Assembly (NCBI RefSeq): GCF_000222585.1
Contig: NZ_AFWE01000175.1
Coordinates: forward strand, 1-64,000
Source of the DNA: Vibrio scophthalmi LMG 19158
GTDB taxonomy: Bacteria; Pseudomonadota; Gammaproteobacteria; Enterobacterales; Vibrionaceae
Reading direction: 5' to 3'
DNA: 64,000 bases
Positions 41,440 to 51,577 of this stretch are shown here, piece after piece. Made by a program: the position numbers and the translations under genes. The notes beneath the pieces are model-generated. The model did not search any database. It had not been told where the DNA came from and saw only the letters and a list, made by a program, of their open reading frames with translations. Position 1 is the stretch's first letter, and each line of letters begins with the position of its first letter.

Positions 41440-41913
41440 TGCGCTAATCTCCCCATCAACACTGCTACAAAAGTCCTATCCCACCATGCTTAACTTGATA
41501 TTTTTAGCCAGAAAAACCGTCAAAATCATAATATTGACGAGCGTTGACGACGCCAAAATGGCGATCTTATTCACGTTTTTGTTGAGAGAATTTAACGAGA
41601 AGCCGTTTTGATTAAGTAAAAATGGCGTAATTCACGCGTTAAGTTATTGATTGATGTATCAGTGGGAGTGATGTGGATCGCAGAAATATCGTCAAAAGAT
41701 TTTTAATGATTTTGACGTTGCTTTTAAGTTGTTGAAAGTAAAGTTTTTATATTTTTGTCTAACTGGCCAATTTGAACTGGATCACCAAATTTCGTCGATT
41801 AATTTTACGGCGAAAAATAACTCCCTATATTTTGACGTCATTGGATTTACTTTTTTTGGTAAGTGCAGCTGTTTTAGCTGTTTGTTTAGGTAAGTGTTTA
41901 CAGGGTGAGTAAG
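41440..41913 (+). promoter_or_regulatory. Chitobiase upstream region with repeated TTTTGACG motifs
   Basis: No gene. The 8-mer TTTTGACG or its complement occurs at 41518-41525, 41690-41697, 41710-41717 and 41830-41837, with near copies (ATTGACG, GTTGACG) at 41533-41548. The pair at 41690/41710 forms an inverted repeat with 8-base arms and a 12-base spacer; 41518/41534 is another with 6-base arms. GTAAGTGTTTAC at 41890-41901 resembles a SlmA site with one mismatch, but it is too close to the start codon to be a usual activator site. In V. cholerae ChiS and SlmA activate the chb promoter; matching these motifs to either protein is inference. Confidence 0.6.
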
Positions 41914-44559
41914 ATGTTGAAACCAACTTTGATCGCAGTTTCAGTGTTAGCAACTTTGGCCGGTTGTTCTTCACTGCAAAACCCACAACAAGTGGTAGAT
42001 TCACTAGCAGATAACTTAGATATCAATTATCAAGTGTTGACCAATCACGGTGCTAACGATGGTTTAGCTTGTGATGCTCTTGGCGCAGAATGGGCATCAT
42101 GTAATAAAGTGATGATGACCTTAGAAAACCAAGGTGAAGCGGTTAACGCAAAAGATTGGACGATTTATTTCCACAGTATTCGTTTGATTTTGGACGTGGA
42201 TAGCGATCAGTTCAAAGTTACTCGAGTTACGGGTGATCTGCACAAGCTTGAGCCAACCGATAAGTTCGACGGTTTCGCCGCTGGTGAAAAAGTTGAATTG
42301 GGTTTGATTGGTGAGTACTGGCAATTATTTGCGACCGACTTTATGCCGGGCGCGTTTGTCACTGCACCTGATGCTGAGCCAAAGATGATTGCATCGCTGA
42401 ATACAGAAGATGTCTCTAGCTTTGTTTCTGGCCTTGAAGGTGACAACCTAAAACGTACACCAGATGACAATAACGTTTTTGCTAATGCTGTGACGCGCTT
42501 TGAGAAGAACGCTGATCTTGCTCAGCAAGACGTATCAACCACATTGCTGCCAACACCGCTACATGTTGAAGCGGGCACAGGTTCAGTCAGTGTTGCGAAA
42601 GGCATTGCACTACCAAGTGCGTTGTTCAGCGCTGAGCAATTTAAAGCATTACAAGCACGCGGTGCACTATTAGATATCAACCTTGCAGGTGAGCTTGCGG
42701 TTGAGACCCAGATTGTTCCGAGTGAATTCCCAGAGAACCTAGCGAAAGCGGGTGCTTACGAGTTAGTGATTGGCGAGCAGGGCATTAAGATTGTTGCTTT
42801 TGACCAAGCAGGTCTGTTCTACGGCGTACAATCAATCTTTGGCCTTGTTGGCGAAGAGGCGACACTACCAGAAATCCGCATCATTGATGCGCCACGCTTT
42901 GATTACCGTGGTGTGATGGTGGATGTGGCGCGTAACTTCCACAGTAAAGATGCCATTCTAGCCACGCTAGACCAAATGGCGGCTTACAAGATGAACAAGC
43001 TGCACCTTCACTTAACGGATGATGAAGGTTGGCGTTTAGAAATTCCAGGCCTTCCTGAGTTAACTGATATCGGCGGCCAGCGTTGCTTTGACCTTGATGA
43101 GCAACAATGTCTGTTACCACAGTTAGGCTCTGGTCCTACTTCGGATAACTTTGGCTCAGGCTACTTTAGCAAAGCCGATTACGTTGAAATCCTGAAGTAC
43201 GCGAAAGCTCGTAATATTGAAGTGATTCCTGAAATTGATATGCCAGCGCACGCGCGTTCTGCGGTTGTATCAATGGAAGCGCGTTACGATCGCCTGATGG
43301 CTGCTGGCCAAACAGAACAAGCGAACGAATACCGTTTGATGGACCCGCAAGATAGCTCGAACGTCACCACGGTTCAGTTCTACGATAAGCACAGCTTTAT
43401 CAACCCGTGTCTTGATTCTTCAACGCGTTTTGTCGACAAAGTGATCTCTGAAGTTGCGGCGATGCACACCGAGGCTGGTGCGCCTCTAACCACATGGCAC
43501 TTTGGTGGTGATGAAGCGAAGAACATCAAGTTAGGCGCAGGCTTCCAAGATGTAAATGCACAAGATAAAGTAAACTGGAAAGGCACGATTGACCTGTCTC
43601 AACAAGACAAGCCATTCGCCAAATCGCCACAATGTAAGACCCTAATTGAAAACGGTACAGTGAGCGATTACGGCCATCTACCAAGTTACTTTGCGGAAGA
43701 AGTGTCGAAGATTGTTGCCGAGAAAGGCATTCCGAACTTCCAAGCTTGGCAAGATGGTTTGAAATACAGTGAAGGTGGCGAGAAAGCCTTCGCAACCGAA
43801 AATACCCGCGTAAACTTCTGGGATGTTCTTTACTGGGGCGGTACGTCTTCAGTGTATGAATGGTCTGAAAAAGGCTACGACGTAATTGTTTCTAACCCAG
43901 ACTACGTTTACATGGATATGCCATACGAAGCGGATCCTCAAGAGCGCGGTTATTACTGGGCCACACGTGCAACCGATACTCGTAAGATGTTTGGCTTTGC
44001 ACCGGAAAACATGCCACAAAACGCGGAAACCTCTTTAGACCGTGATGGCAATGGTTTCACTGGTAAAGGCACCATTGAAGCGAAACCGTTCTACGGTCTA
44101 TCAGCGCAACTTTGGTCTGAAACTGTGCGTACTGATGAGCAATACGAATACATGGTCTTCCCTCGCGTACTTGCAGCCGCTGAGCGTGCTTGGCATGAAG
44201 CTGAGTGGGAAAACGACTACCAAGTGGGCGTTGAATACTCGCAAAACACCAACCTAGTCGACAAAGAAGCACGTAATCAAGATTACAACCGCTTTGCGAA
44301 CGTATTAGGCCAACGTGAACTGGCGAAACTGGAAAAAGCGGGCATTGATTACCGTCTACCAGTACCGGGTGCGAAAATTGAAAACGGCAAGTTGGCGATG
44401 AACAGTCCGTTCCCTGGTATTGAGCTGCAATACTCAATCGATGGTGACAACTGGTTAACTTACGCAGACAGTCAACGTCCTGCAGTAACAGGTGAAGTCT
44501 TCATTCGTTCTGTTTCAGCCACCGGTGAGAAAGCAAGCCGCGTGACATCAGTGAAGTAA
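41914..44559 (+). CDS. Chitobiase, beta-N-acetylhexosaminidase (GH20), outer-membrane lipoprotein
   Basis: 881-residue lipoprotein that cleaves chitobiose and GlcNAc ends of chitin oligosaccharides. Signal peptide with lipobox LATLAGC (Cys at about 18), an N-terminal carbohydrate-binding-like domain (to about 200), a GH20b domain, the GH20 barrel with catalytic pair in TWHFGGDEAKN, and a small C-terminal domain. It closely resembles the V. harveyi chitobiase along its length. I chose ATG 41914, which has GGTGAG just upstream, over GTG 41905. It stands alone between cysQ and recG rather than in a chitobiose operon. Substrate supply would come from chitinases secreted by the gsp system. Confidence 0.95.
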   Translation: MLKPTLIAVSVLATLAGCSSLQNPQQVVDSLADNLDINYQVLTNHGANDGLACDALGAEWASCNKVMMTLENQGEAVNAKDWTIYFHSIRLILDVDSDQFKVTRVTGDLHKLEPTDKFDGFAAGEKVELGLIGEYWQLFATDFMPGAFVTAPDAEPKMIASLNTEDVSSFVSGLEGDNLKRTPDDNNVFANAVTRFEKNADLAQQDVSTTLLPTPLHVEAGTGSVSVAKGIALPSALFSAEQFKALQARGALLDINLAGELAVETQIVPSEFPENLAKAGAYELVIGEQGIKIVAFDQAGLFYGVQSIFGLVGEEATLPEIRIIDAPRFDYRGVMVDVARNFHSKDAILATLDQMAAYKMNKLHLHLTDDEGWRLEIPGLPELTDIGGQRCFDLDEQQCLLPQLGSGPTSDNFGSGYFSKADYVEILKYAKARNIEVIPEIDMPAHARSAVVSMEARYDRLMAAGQTEQANEYRLMDPQDSSNVTTVQFYDKHSFINPCLDSSTRFVDKVISEVAAMHTEAGAPLTTWHFGGDEAKNIKLGAGFQDVNAQDKVNWKGTIDLSQQDKPFAKSPQCKTLIENGTVSDYGHLPSYFAEEVSKIVAEKGIPNFQAWQDGLKYSEGGEKAFATENTRVNFWDVLYWGGTSSVYEWSEKGYDVIVSNPDYVYMDMPYEADPQERGYYWATRATDTRKMFGFAPENMPQNAETSLDRDGNGFTGKGTIEAKPFYGLSAQLWSETVRTDEQYEYMVFPRVLAAAERAWHEAEWENDYQVGVEYSQNTNLVDKEARNQDYNRFANVLGQRELAKLEKAGIDYRLPVPGAKIENGKLAMNSPFPGIELQYSIDGDNWLTYADSQRPAVTGEVFIRSVSATGEKASRVTSVK

Positions 44560-44594
44560 TCACTGAACAAGCAAATTTATGTTGTTGGTAAGCC

Positions 44595-44625
44595 AAGGCC
44601 CTGCTTAATGCAGGGCCTTTTTTTA
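44595..44625 (+). terminator. Terminator of the chitobiase gene
   Basis: Perfect 10-base arms AAGGCCCTGC and GCAGGGCCTT around TTAAT, followed by seven T. Confidence 0.95.
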
Positions 44626-44694
44626 TGTGTGAAACAATGCGGACTGAGCCAGTTGTGCAGAATGATGGTGCGCGGTTCGGTTTGAGGTTCCATT

Positions 44695-44750
44695 AATGTC
44701 ATTCCCTACAGTGAGGAACGAATGTGATAGGGAATCTGTTTAGGCTGTAC
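44695..44750. repeat. Dispersed hairpin repeat, copy 1
   Basis: About 55 bases: a stem of ATTCCCTA and TAGGGAAT enclosing a GAGGAACGAA-type loop, then CTGTTTAG. Nearly identical to copy 2 about 147 bases later. Confidence 0.85.
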
Positions 44751-44841
44751 AGGTGGTCAAGTTCGGCTAAATGGCGATTGGAAATTAAAAAGTGCCTCTA
44801 CTCTCTGCATCTTGCATACACGTAGGCGTATCTTGGTTATC

Positions 44842-44895
44842 AATGTCATTCCCTACAGTGAGGAACGAACGTGATAGGGAATCTGTTTAGCTGTA
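44842..44895. repeat. Dispersed hairpin repeat, copy 2
   Basis: Same element as copy 1, differing mainly at one base in the loop (AACGAACGTG versus AACGAATGTG) and a one-base deletion near the end. Direct orientation. Confidence 0.85.
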
Positions 44896-44917
44896 TCGGG
44901 GGCTGAATTAAGCCTGA

Positions 44918-44945
44918 GATTCCCTATCACGCGGTAGGGAATGAC
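44918..44945. repeat. Dispersed hairpin repeat, short copy 3 (inverted)
   Basis: GATTCCCTATCAC-GCGGTAGGGAATGAC: the reverse orientation of the stem with a short loop, 32 bases before the end of recG. It may also act as a weak terminator for recG. Confidence 0.75.
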
Positions 44946-44976
44946 AAAATGTTTGCTTTAGCGTTTTAGCTATACT

Positions 44977-47055
44977 CTAAGCTTTGGCGTAAATGTCGCG
45001 CTCACCTAGCCAACGTTCGATGATCGCGCTGGCATTGTGTGGGTATTGGTCGTGAATATGACGTGCAATGCGCTGAACTTCGAGGATTAAGCGTTGATCA
45101 CGCACTAAATCAGCGATCTTAAAGTCGGCCATACCAGTCTGTTTGGTGCCAAGCAGCTCGCCCGGACCTCGAATTTCCAAATCACGCTGTGCAATCACAA
45201 AGCCATCGTTACTTTCTCGCAGCACGCCTAAGCGCTTCTGAGCGGTTTTTGATAGTGGGGAGTGATACAGCAATACACAATGGCTTGCGACGGTTCCTCG
45301 GCCTACACGGCCGCGTAACTGGTGTAATTGTGCCAGACCTAAGCGCTCTGGGTTTTCAATGATCATCAAACTGGCGTTTGGCACGTCCACACCGACTTCA
45401 ATCACGGTGGTGGCAACCAGAAGGTGCAACTCGTTATCTTTGAACGCCTTCATTACAGCCTGTTTCTCTGCTGGCTTCATGCGGCCATGCACCAAACCAA
45501 TTTTGACATCAGGTAGGATACGTTGCAGCTCTTCGGCGGTATCCGCTGCCGCTTGTGCTTCGAGTACTTCTGACTCATCAATCAAGGTACATACCCAATA
45601 AGCTTGTTTACCTTCGTTTAAGCAGGCATTACGTACGCGTTCGATGATGTCATCACGTTTGGTATCAGGGATCACGACAGTTTGAATTGGGGTTCTGCCC
45701 GGTGGTAGTTCATCAATCACCGAGGTTTCTAGATCAGCATAGGCAGTCATCGCTAAAGTACGCGGAATTGGTGTCGCGGTCATGATCAACTGATGCGGGA
45801 AACTGCCTTGCTTTTCGCCTTTGGCGCGCAGCTCCAAACGCTGGTGGACACCAAAACGGTGCTGTTCATCAATAATAACTAAAGCCAGATTATGGAAAGC
45901 GACATGCTCTTGGAACAGAGCATGAGTACCAACCACCATTTGTGCCTCTCCACTGGCGATCGTAGCCAGTTGCGCCTCTTTGGCTTTGCCTTTGAGTTTA
46001 CCAGCCAGCCAACCGACCTTGATGCCCATTGAGTCGAACCATTGAGCAAAGTTGATCGCGTGTTGTTCGGCCAGTAGTTCAGTCGGAGCCATCAACGCCA
46101 CTTGGTAGCCGTGTTCTATCGCACGCACCGCCGCTAATGCTGCGACTAAGGTTTTACCTGAGCCAACATCGCCTTGCACTAGGCGCATCATAGGATGTGG
46201 CTTTGCCAGATCTTGTTCAATTTCAGCCACCACTCGCGCTTGCGCATTGGTGGGCGAGAAGGGCAGTTGCGCTAACAATTGCTGTTTAAGTTGATTGACC
46301 GCAGGCAGCGCGAGCGCCACATCTTGTTGGCCTTTGCTACGCACGGCGAGCATCGAGAGATTTTGAGCCAGCAGCTCTTCCATGATCAAACGAATCTGCG
46401 CGGGATGTTTGCCTTCATCAAACTGCACCAAGTCGATATCTGGTGTTGGACGATGAATGGTATGCAATGCGTGAGCAAGAGTGATTTGCTGTGGGTAGAG
46501 CCCATTGGGCAGTAGTTCTTGCACCGCGGCTTTGTCTAATAAAGCGAGCGCTTGATCGGTTAAGTTCCGCAAGGTCAGTTGGCGTAGACCATCAGTGGTT
46601 GGATAGACGGGCGTTAAGCTTTGTTCGGTTTCTGCTGGCTGGTTGGGCGCGTAGAACTTGTAGTCGGGATGGATAATTTCCAAACCGTAGTTACCGCGTT
46701 TGATTTCGCCATAGGCGTGGACAATTTTGCCTTCCGTAAAATTGTTTTTCATGCCGGCGGTAAAGTTAAAAAACTTCAGTGCAACCGTGCCATTGCCATC
46801 ACTGATTTTCACCGTCAGCATTTTGCGTTTACCAAACAGGGTATCAGCGCTCATCACTTTACCTTGCACCGCTGCCCATAGGCCGGCATGCAGTTTGATC
46901 ATTGGGTAAACGCGAGTGCGATCTTCGTAACGCAGTGGTAGGTGAAACAGCAGATCTTGCACGCTGTTGAGGCCAACTTTTTCGAGCTTCTCGGCCACCT
47001 TGGCGCCAACACCCGTCAGGGAAGTAAGAGGAACAGCAGAAAGAAGTTGCGACAT
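44977..47055 (-). CDS. recG: ATP-dependent DNA helicase RecG
   Basis: 692-residue branched-DNA helicase for fork reversal and recombination. N-terminal wedge (OB) domain, Walker A GDVGSGKT, DEQH box (IIDEQHRFGV), motif III MTATPIPRTLA, and motif VI QLRGRVGRG, plus the C-terminal TRG-type region. Length close to E. coli (693). Last gene of the gmk-rpoZ-spoT-trmH-recG string, though separated from trmH by a 303-base repeat region. Confidence 0.98.
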   Translation of the reverse strand: MSQLLSAVPLTSLTGVGAKVAEKLEKVGLNSVQDLLFHLPLRYEDRTRVYPMIKLHAGLWAAVQGKVMSADTLFGKRKMLTVKISDGNGTVALKFFNFTAGMKNNFTEGKIVHAYGEIKRGNYGLEIIHPDYKFYAPNQPAETEQSLTPVYPTTDGLRQLTLRNLTDQALALLDKAAVQELLPNGLYPQQITLAHALHTIHRPTPDIDLVQFDEGKHPAQIRLIMEELLAQNLSMLAVRSKGQQDVALALPAVNQLKQQLLAQLPFSPTNAQARVVAEIEQDLAKPHPMMRLVQGDVGSGKTLVAALAAVRAIEHGYQVALMAPTELLAEQHAINFAQWFDSMGIKVGWLAGKLKGKAKEAQLATIASGEAQMVVGTHALFQEHVAFHNLALVIIDEQHRFGVHQRLELRAKGEKQGSFPHQLIMTATPIPRTLAMTAYADLETSVIDELPPGRTPIQTVVIPDTKRDDIIERVRNACLNEGKQAYWVCTLIDESEVLEAQAAADTAEELQRILPDVKIGLVHGRMKPAEKQAVMKAFKDNELHLLVATTVIEVGVDVPNASLMIIENPERLGLAQLHQLRGRVGRGTVASHCVLLYHSPLSKTAQKRLGVLRESNDGFVIAQRDLEIRGPGELLGTKQTGMADFKIADLVRDQRLILEVQRIARHIHDQYPHNASAIIERWLGERDIYAKA

Positions 47056-47139
47056 AACACAGGCTCGTTAACGAAGATAAAGCTAGTTAACCATTTGGCT
47101 GTGTTTTTGTACAGGGGAAAGTGAGTGCGCAAAAGCAGA

Positions 47140-47357
47140 GCTGAGAAGCGAGAGAAAAGCTAAGAGTTGAGAATTGAGAGAAGGGCTAAGAGTTGAGAAG
47201 CGGGAGAAAGGTAAAGAATCGAGAGGCGAGAAGGGGCTAGAAATTCCCAATTCTCGTAACGAAATGCTATCGCTTCTAAATCTATTTCTCGAATCGAAGC
47301 GCTCTCAATTCTCGCTCTTTCTCGATTCAGGCTTTTTCTCGCCTCTCGATTCTAGCT
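47140..47357. repeat. Long imperfect inverted repeat of GAGA-type units between trmH and recG
   Basis: The left half (about 47131-47243) is almost all purine on the plus strand and the right half (47285-47357) almost all pyrimidine. AGAATCGAGAGGCGAGAA at 47215-47232 is exactly complemented at 47336-47353 (18 bases), and GAGAATTGAGAG at 47169-47180 is exactly complemented at 47302-47313. GCTAAGAGTTGAGAA is tandemly repeated at 47159 and 47185 (period 26). It overlaps or abuts the trmH stop and holds no credible gene; 47056-47139 shows nothing distinct. Confidence 0.9.
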
Positions 47358-47358
47358 T

Positions 47359-48042
47359 CTATTTCTTCTGCATCTCTGCCCACCAATCGTCATCGGCGAC
47401 GATTTGGCCTTCGTCATCCAATGGTGGGTAAGGCATCTTTTTACGCTTAGCGACTTTGGCTAGAACGGGGTGGCCGCGTTCAAACAGAATGCGATTGATC
47501 ACTTCTTCAGACAGCGGGCTGGTTTCGCGATCGTACATACCGGCCGCTTCACGTTGGCGCTGCGCTTCGTACATGATCACCGCACTGGCAACGGAAACGT
47601 TGAGCGATTGCACCATGCCCATCATCGGGATGATGATGTCTTGATCTGCTAACGCTTTCGCACGAGCAGATGCGCCGACTTTCTCGCTACCAAGAATAAT
47701 GGCGGTTGGCTTGGTGTAATCAATCTGGCGAAAATCGACAGCCGTGTCCGACAAGTTGGTCACCAAAATCTGCATGCCTTGGGCTTTTAGCTCGCCAATA
47801 GCATCATCGATGGAGCTGTGCGTATCCACTTCGACCCAATTGCGCGCGCCAGCGGAGGTGTGCGTGAGGGTGCGCATTTTAGCTGGCCATACCGCATGGA
47901 TTTTATGGATGCCTGTTGCGTCGGCGGTACGAATTACCGCAGAAACGTTATTTGGCTTATGCACTTCTTCTAAGCAGAAAGTTAGGTCGGTTTGGCGTGC
48001 TTTGAGCACTTGTTGGATACGGTTATATCGTTCTAAATTCAT
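47359..48042 (-). CDS. trmH: tRNA (guanosine-18-2'-O)-methyltransferase TrmH
   Basis: 227-residue SPOUT methyltransferase; methylates G18 in the D-loop of tRNAs. Motif 1 in NVSAVIRTADATGI, motif 2 IILGSEKVGAS and motif 3 IPMMGMVQSLNVSVASA are present, with a C-terminal RNA-binding extension. Downstream of spoT as in E. coli. Its stop abuts the GAGA inverted repeat. Confidence 0.96.
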   Translation of the reverse strand: MNLERYNRIQQVLKARQTDLTFCLEEVHKPNNVSAVIRTADATGIHKIHAVWPAKMRTLTHTSAGARNWVEVDTHSSIDDAIGELKAQGMQILVTNLSDTAVDFRQIDYTKPTAIILGSEKVGASARAKALADQDIIIPMMGMVQSLNVSVASAVIMYEAQRQREAAGMYDRETSPLSEEVINRILFERGHPVLAKVAKRKKMPYPPLDDEGQIVADDDWWAEMQKK

Positions 48043-48054
48043 AATCTACGCACT

Positions 48055-48093
48055 AAAAATAAAAGCCCTTGAAATGGGGTAATTTCAAGGGCC
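48055..48093 (-). terminator. Terminator between spoT and trmH
   Basis: GCCCTTGAAAT and ATTTCAAGGGC (11 bases) around GGGGTA, followed by TTTTATTTTT on the minus strand, just past the spoT stop and before trmH. Confidence 0.9.
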
Positions 48094-48108
48094 AGTAAAG
48101 ATATTAAA

Positions 48109-50229
48109 TCAGTTCTTACGACGGCGAACTTTGAGAGTGTACGGCATCGATTTAATCCGGCGCATAATGCCAGCCAAATGAACACGGTCTTTGGTGGTGA
48201 GTAGTACCGTAACGGTATACAAACGTCCATCACGCTCTTCTGTAGAAAGGCCGTGAATATTAGAACCGGTTTTTGAGATCACGTTGGTTAGCTCAGCCAA
48301 AGCGCCTTGACGGTTTTGTACGTCAACACGAAGTTCGGTGCTGAACTCTTGATCATAATCGTCAGACCATTCAACCGCCATGTACTTATCTGGTTCACGT
48401 TGGTAACCACGTACATTTGGACAAGTCTCGCGGTGCACCACTAGGCCACGGCCTGGCGATACGTGAGCGATGATGTGGTCATCTGGAATTGGGTGACAAC
48501 AGTTAGCGAAGGTGAGCAAAATGCCTTCTGAACCACGAATTGGCATTTTCTTCTTCGGTGTATCGCTGGTGGATTCGACTTCAGTCAGTTCGTCTGCATC
48601 GCCCAATAGGCGGCGAGCAACGACGATACTCATCAATTCACCCAAACCAATATCGGCCAGCAGATCTTGCACCGTATTGATCTTCAGCTCTTTCAGTACA
48701 TGGTTGATATTTTCATCGCTGATGTCTGAGAGCGATAGTTCACCCAAAGCATGATTGAGCAAGCGACGACCGAGAGTGATCGACTCTTCACGACGCATGG
48801 TTTTCAGCACTTGACGGATCTTAGTACGCGCACGTGAGGTGACGACATAGTTCAACCAAGCGGCATTCGGGCGTGCGCCAGGGGCGGAAATAATCTCAAT
48901 CGTTTGGCCGTTTTTCAGCGATTTGCTTAGTGGGTATGGATTGCGATCAACACGCGCACCCACACAGGTATTACCGACATCGGTATGCACCGCATAAGCA
49001 AAATCGACCGCGGTTGCGCCGACAGGCAATTCAACAATACGACCTTTTGGTGTGAAGACGTAAATCTCATCTGGGAATAGATCGGATTTTACGTTTTCAA
49101 TAAATTCAAATGAGTTGCCAGCACTTTGCTGTAGCTCAAGTAGGCTTTGCATCCAGCGCTGAGCTTTGACTTGCGCTGTGGTGCCCGTGCGATCGCCATT
49201 GCCTTTATAAGACCAGTGCGCCGCAACACCTTTATCCGCCATTTGATCCATATCTTCAGTACGGATCTGCACTTCAACCGGTACGCCGTGAGGGCCGACC
49301 ATTGAAGTATGAATAGATTGGTAGCCGTTGGCTTTTGGTACCGCGATGTAATCTTTAACACGTCCCGGACGTGGCTTGTAGAGGCTATGGACTTGGCCAA
49401 GTACGCGATAACAAGTATCGGCAGCATCAACAATCACACGGAAAGCGTAGATATCCATGATGGTATGGAATCGCTGGTCCTTGGTTTTCATCTTGTTGTA
49501 GATGGAAAACAAGTTTTTTTCGCGGCCGACAACACGTGCAGTCAGGCCTACTTCTTCAAGGCGGCCTTCAATCTCGCTATGAATACGCTGGATCATCTCT
49601 TTACGATTACCGCGCGCCGATTTGACCACTTCTTTTAAAACACGATAACGATTTGGGTAGAGCGCTTCAAAGCCAAGCTCTTCCAATTCGGTTTTAATGT
49701 TGTGGATACCAAGGCGGTGGGCAAGAGGAGAGTAGATCTCAAGGGTTTCACGAGCGATGCGACGTTTTTTATCCGGGCGGAGAGCACCGAGCGTACGCAT
49801 GTTGTGGGTTCGGTCAGCGAGTTTGATCAGAATAACGCGAATGTCTTGCACCATGGCAAGGACCATTTTGCGAAAGTTTTCTGCTTGCGCTTCTTTGCGA
49901 TCACGAAATTTAAGCTTATCCAGCTTAGAAACACCATCCACAAGTTCGGCAACGGTTGTGCCAAATTTTTCTTCTAGATCTTCTTTGGTGACATCACAAT
50001 CTTCGATGACATCGTGAAGTAGAGCCGCTTGGAGCGTTTCAATATCAAGGCGCATTTCGGCCAAGATGCGAGAAACCGCAACAGGGTGGATGATATAAGG
50101 CTCGCCGCTAGAGCGAGTTTGCCCTTCATGGGCATCTTTCGCTACCACATAAGATTGACGCAGAGCCTCAATTTGAGGCTCTGTTAGATATTCTTGGGCA
50201 ACGTCTTTGAGGCTATCGAATAGATACAA
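48109..50229 (-). CDS. spoT: Bifunctional (p)ppGpp synthetase/hydrolase SpoT
   Basis: 706-residue stringent-response enzyme. The HD hydrolase domain is intact (HPVAVSRIL, HDVIEDC, DRTHNMRTLG); the synthetase region has EDYIAVPKANGYQSIHTS-type residues (DYIAVPKANGYQSIHT); then TGS, a helical region, and a C-terminal ACT domain. TTG start at 50229 gives MYLFDSLKDVAQ, matching the TTG start known for E. coli spoT. It follows rpoZ by 37 bases. Confidence 0.97.
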   Translation of the reverse strand: MYLFDSLKDVAQEYLTEPQIEALRQSYVVAKDAHEGQTRSSGEPYIIHPVAVSRILAEMRLDIETLQAALLHDVIEDCDVTKEDLEEKFGTTVAELVDGVSKLDKLKFRDRKEAQAENFRKMVLAMVQDIRVILIKLADRTHNMRTLGALRPDKKRRIARETLEIYSPLAHRLGIHNIKTELEELGFEALYPNRYRVLKEVVKSARGNRKEMIQRIHSEIEGRLEEVGLTARVVGREKNLFSIYNKMKTKDQRFHTIMDIYAFRVIVDAADTCYRVLGQVHSLYKPRPGRVKDYIAVPKANGYQSIHTSMVGPHGVPVEVQIRTEDMDQMADKGVAAHWSYKGNGDRTGTTAQVKAQRWMQSLLELQQSAGNSFEFIENVKSDLFPDEIYVFTPKGRIVELPVGATAVDFAYAVHTDVGNTCVGARVDRNPYPLSKSLKNGQTIEIISAPGARPNAAWLNYVVTSRARTKIRQVLKTMRREESITLGRRLLNHALGELSLSDISDENINHVLKELKINTVQDLLADIGLGELMSIVVARRLLGDADELTEVESTSDTPKKKMPIRGSEGILLTFANCCHPIPDDHIIAHVSPGRGLVVHRETCPNVRGYQREPDKYMAVEWSDDYDQEFSTELRVDVQNRQGALAELTNVISKTGSNIHGLSTEERDGRLYTVTVLLTTKDRVHLAGIMRRIKSMPYTLKVRRRKN

Positions 50230-50266
50230 ACTTTAGGCCTAGGAAAGAGTTGTAGAGAAAGTCAGA

Positions 50267-50539
50267 TTAGCGAGTGTGAGCGATGCTGCTTACTGCTGCT
50301 AGTTCTGCTGCTTCTTGCTCTTGTTGCTCTTGACGCTCGCGTGCATCAAGGATGTCTTTAGTGATAAGACCTTCTTCGATTTCGCGTAGAGCGATAACCG
50401 TCGGTTTATCGTTCTCTTCTGGCACTAGTGAATCTTTCATGCCAGTTTGCATTTGACGAGCGCGGCGAGCCGCAATCAGTACTAGGTCGAAACGGTTGCC
50501 AACTTTTTCAACAGCGTCTTGAACAGTTACGCGTGCCAT
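50267..50539 (-). CDS. rpoZ: RNA polymerase omega subunit
   Basis: 90-residue omega subunit; stabilises beta-prime and forms part of a ppGpp site. Begins [30 protein letters not shown], the conserved core. Its location between gmk and spoT is conserved. Confidence 0.98.
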   Translation of the reverse strand: MARVTVQDAVEKVGNRFDLVLIAARRARQMQTGMKDSLVPEENDKPTVIALREIEEGLITKDILDARERQEQQEQEAAELAAVSSIAHTR

Positions 50540-50651
50540 GAGGACTCCAAATAGTTAACTAAAATTTTGAATGACGAGAAATTATACAGGCTTACGCGAC
50601 TATATTCTAGCCACAGCGCTGTCTCATCTGTGAATGGCTTTTGGGAGACCC

Positions 50652-51577
<926 letters not shown>

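Noticed and set aside
41890-41901. SlmA site GTAAGTGTTTAC upstream of chitobiase
   Set aside because: One mismatch to the palindrome and located 12 bases before the ATG, downstream of any plausible promoter; kept only as a remark in the regulatory entry.
47131-47357. CRISPR array
   Set aside because: Repeats are short, degenerate and inverted with no uniform spacers, and no cas genes are present.
47174-47431. 85-codon open frame in the trmH-recG gap
   Set aside because: It is a low-complexity translation of the GAGA repeat and overlaps the trmH 3' end.
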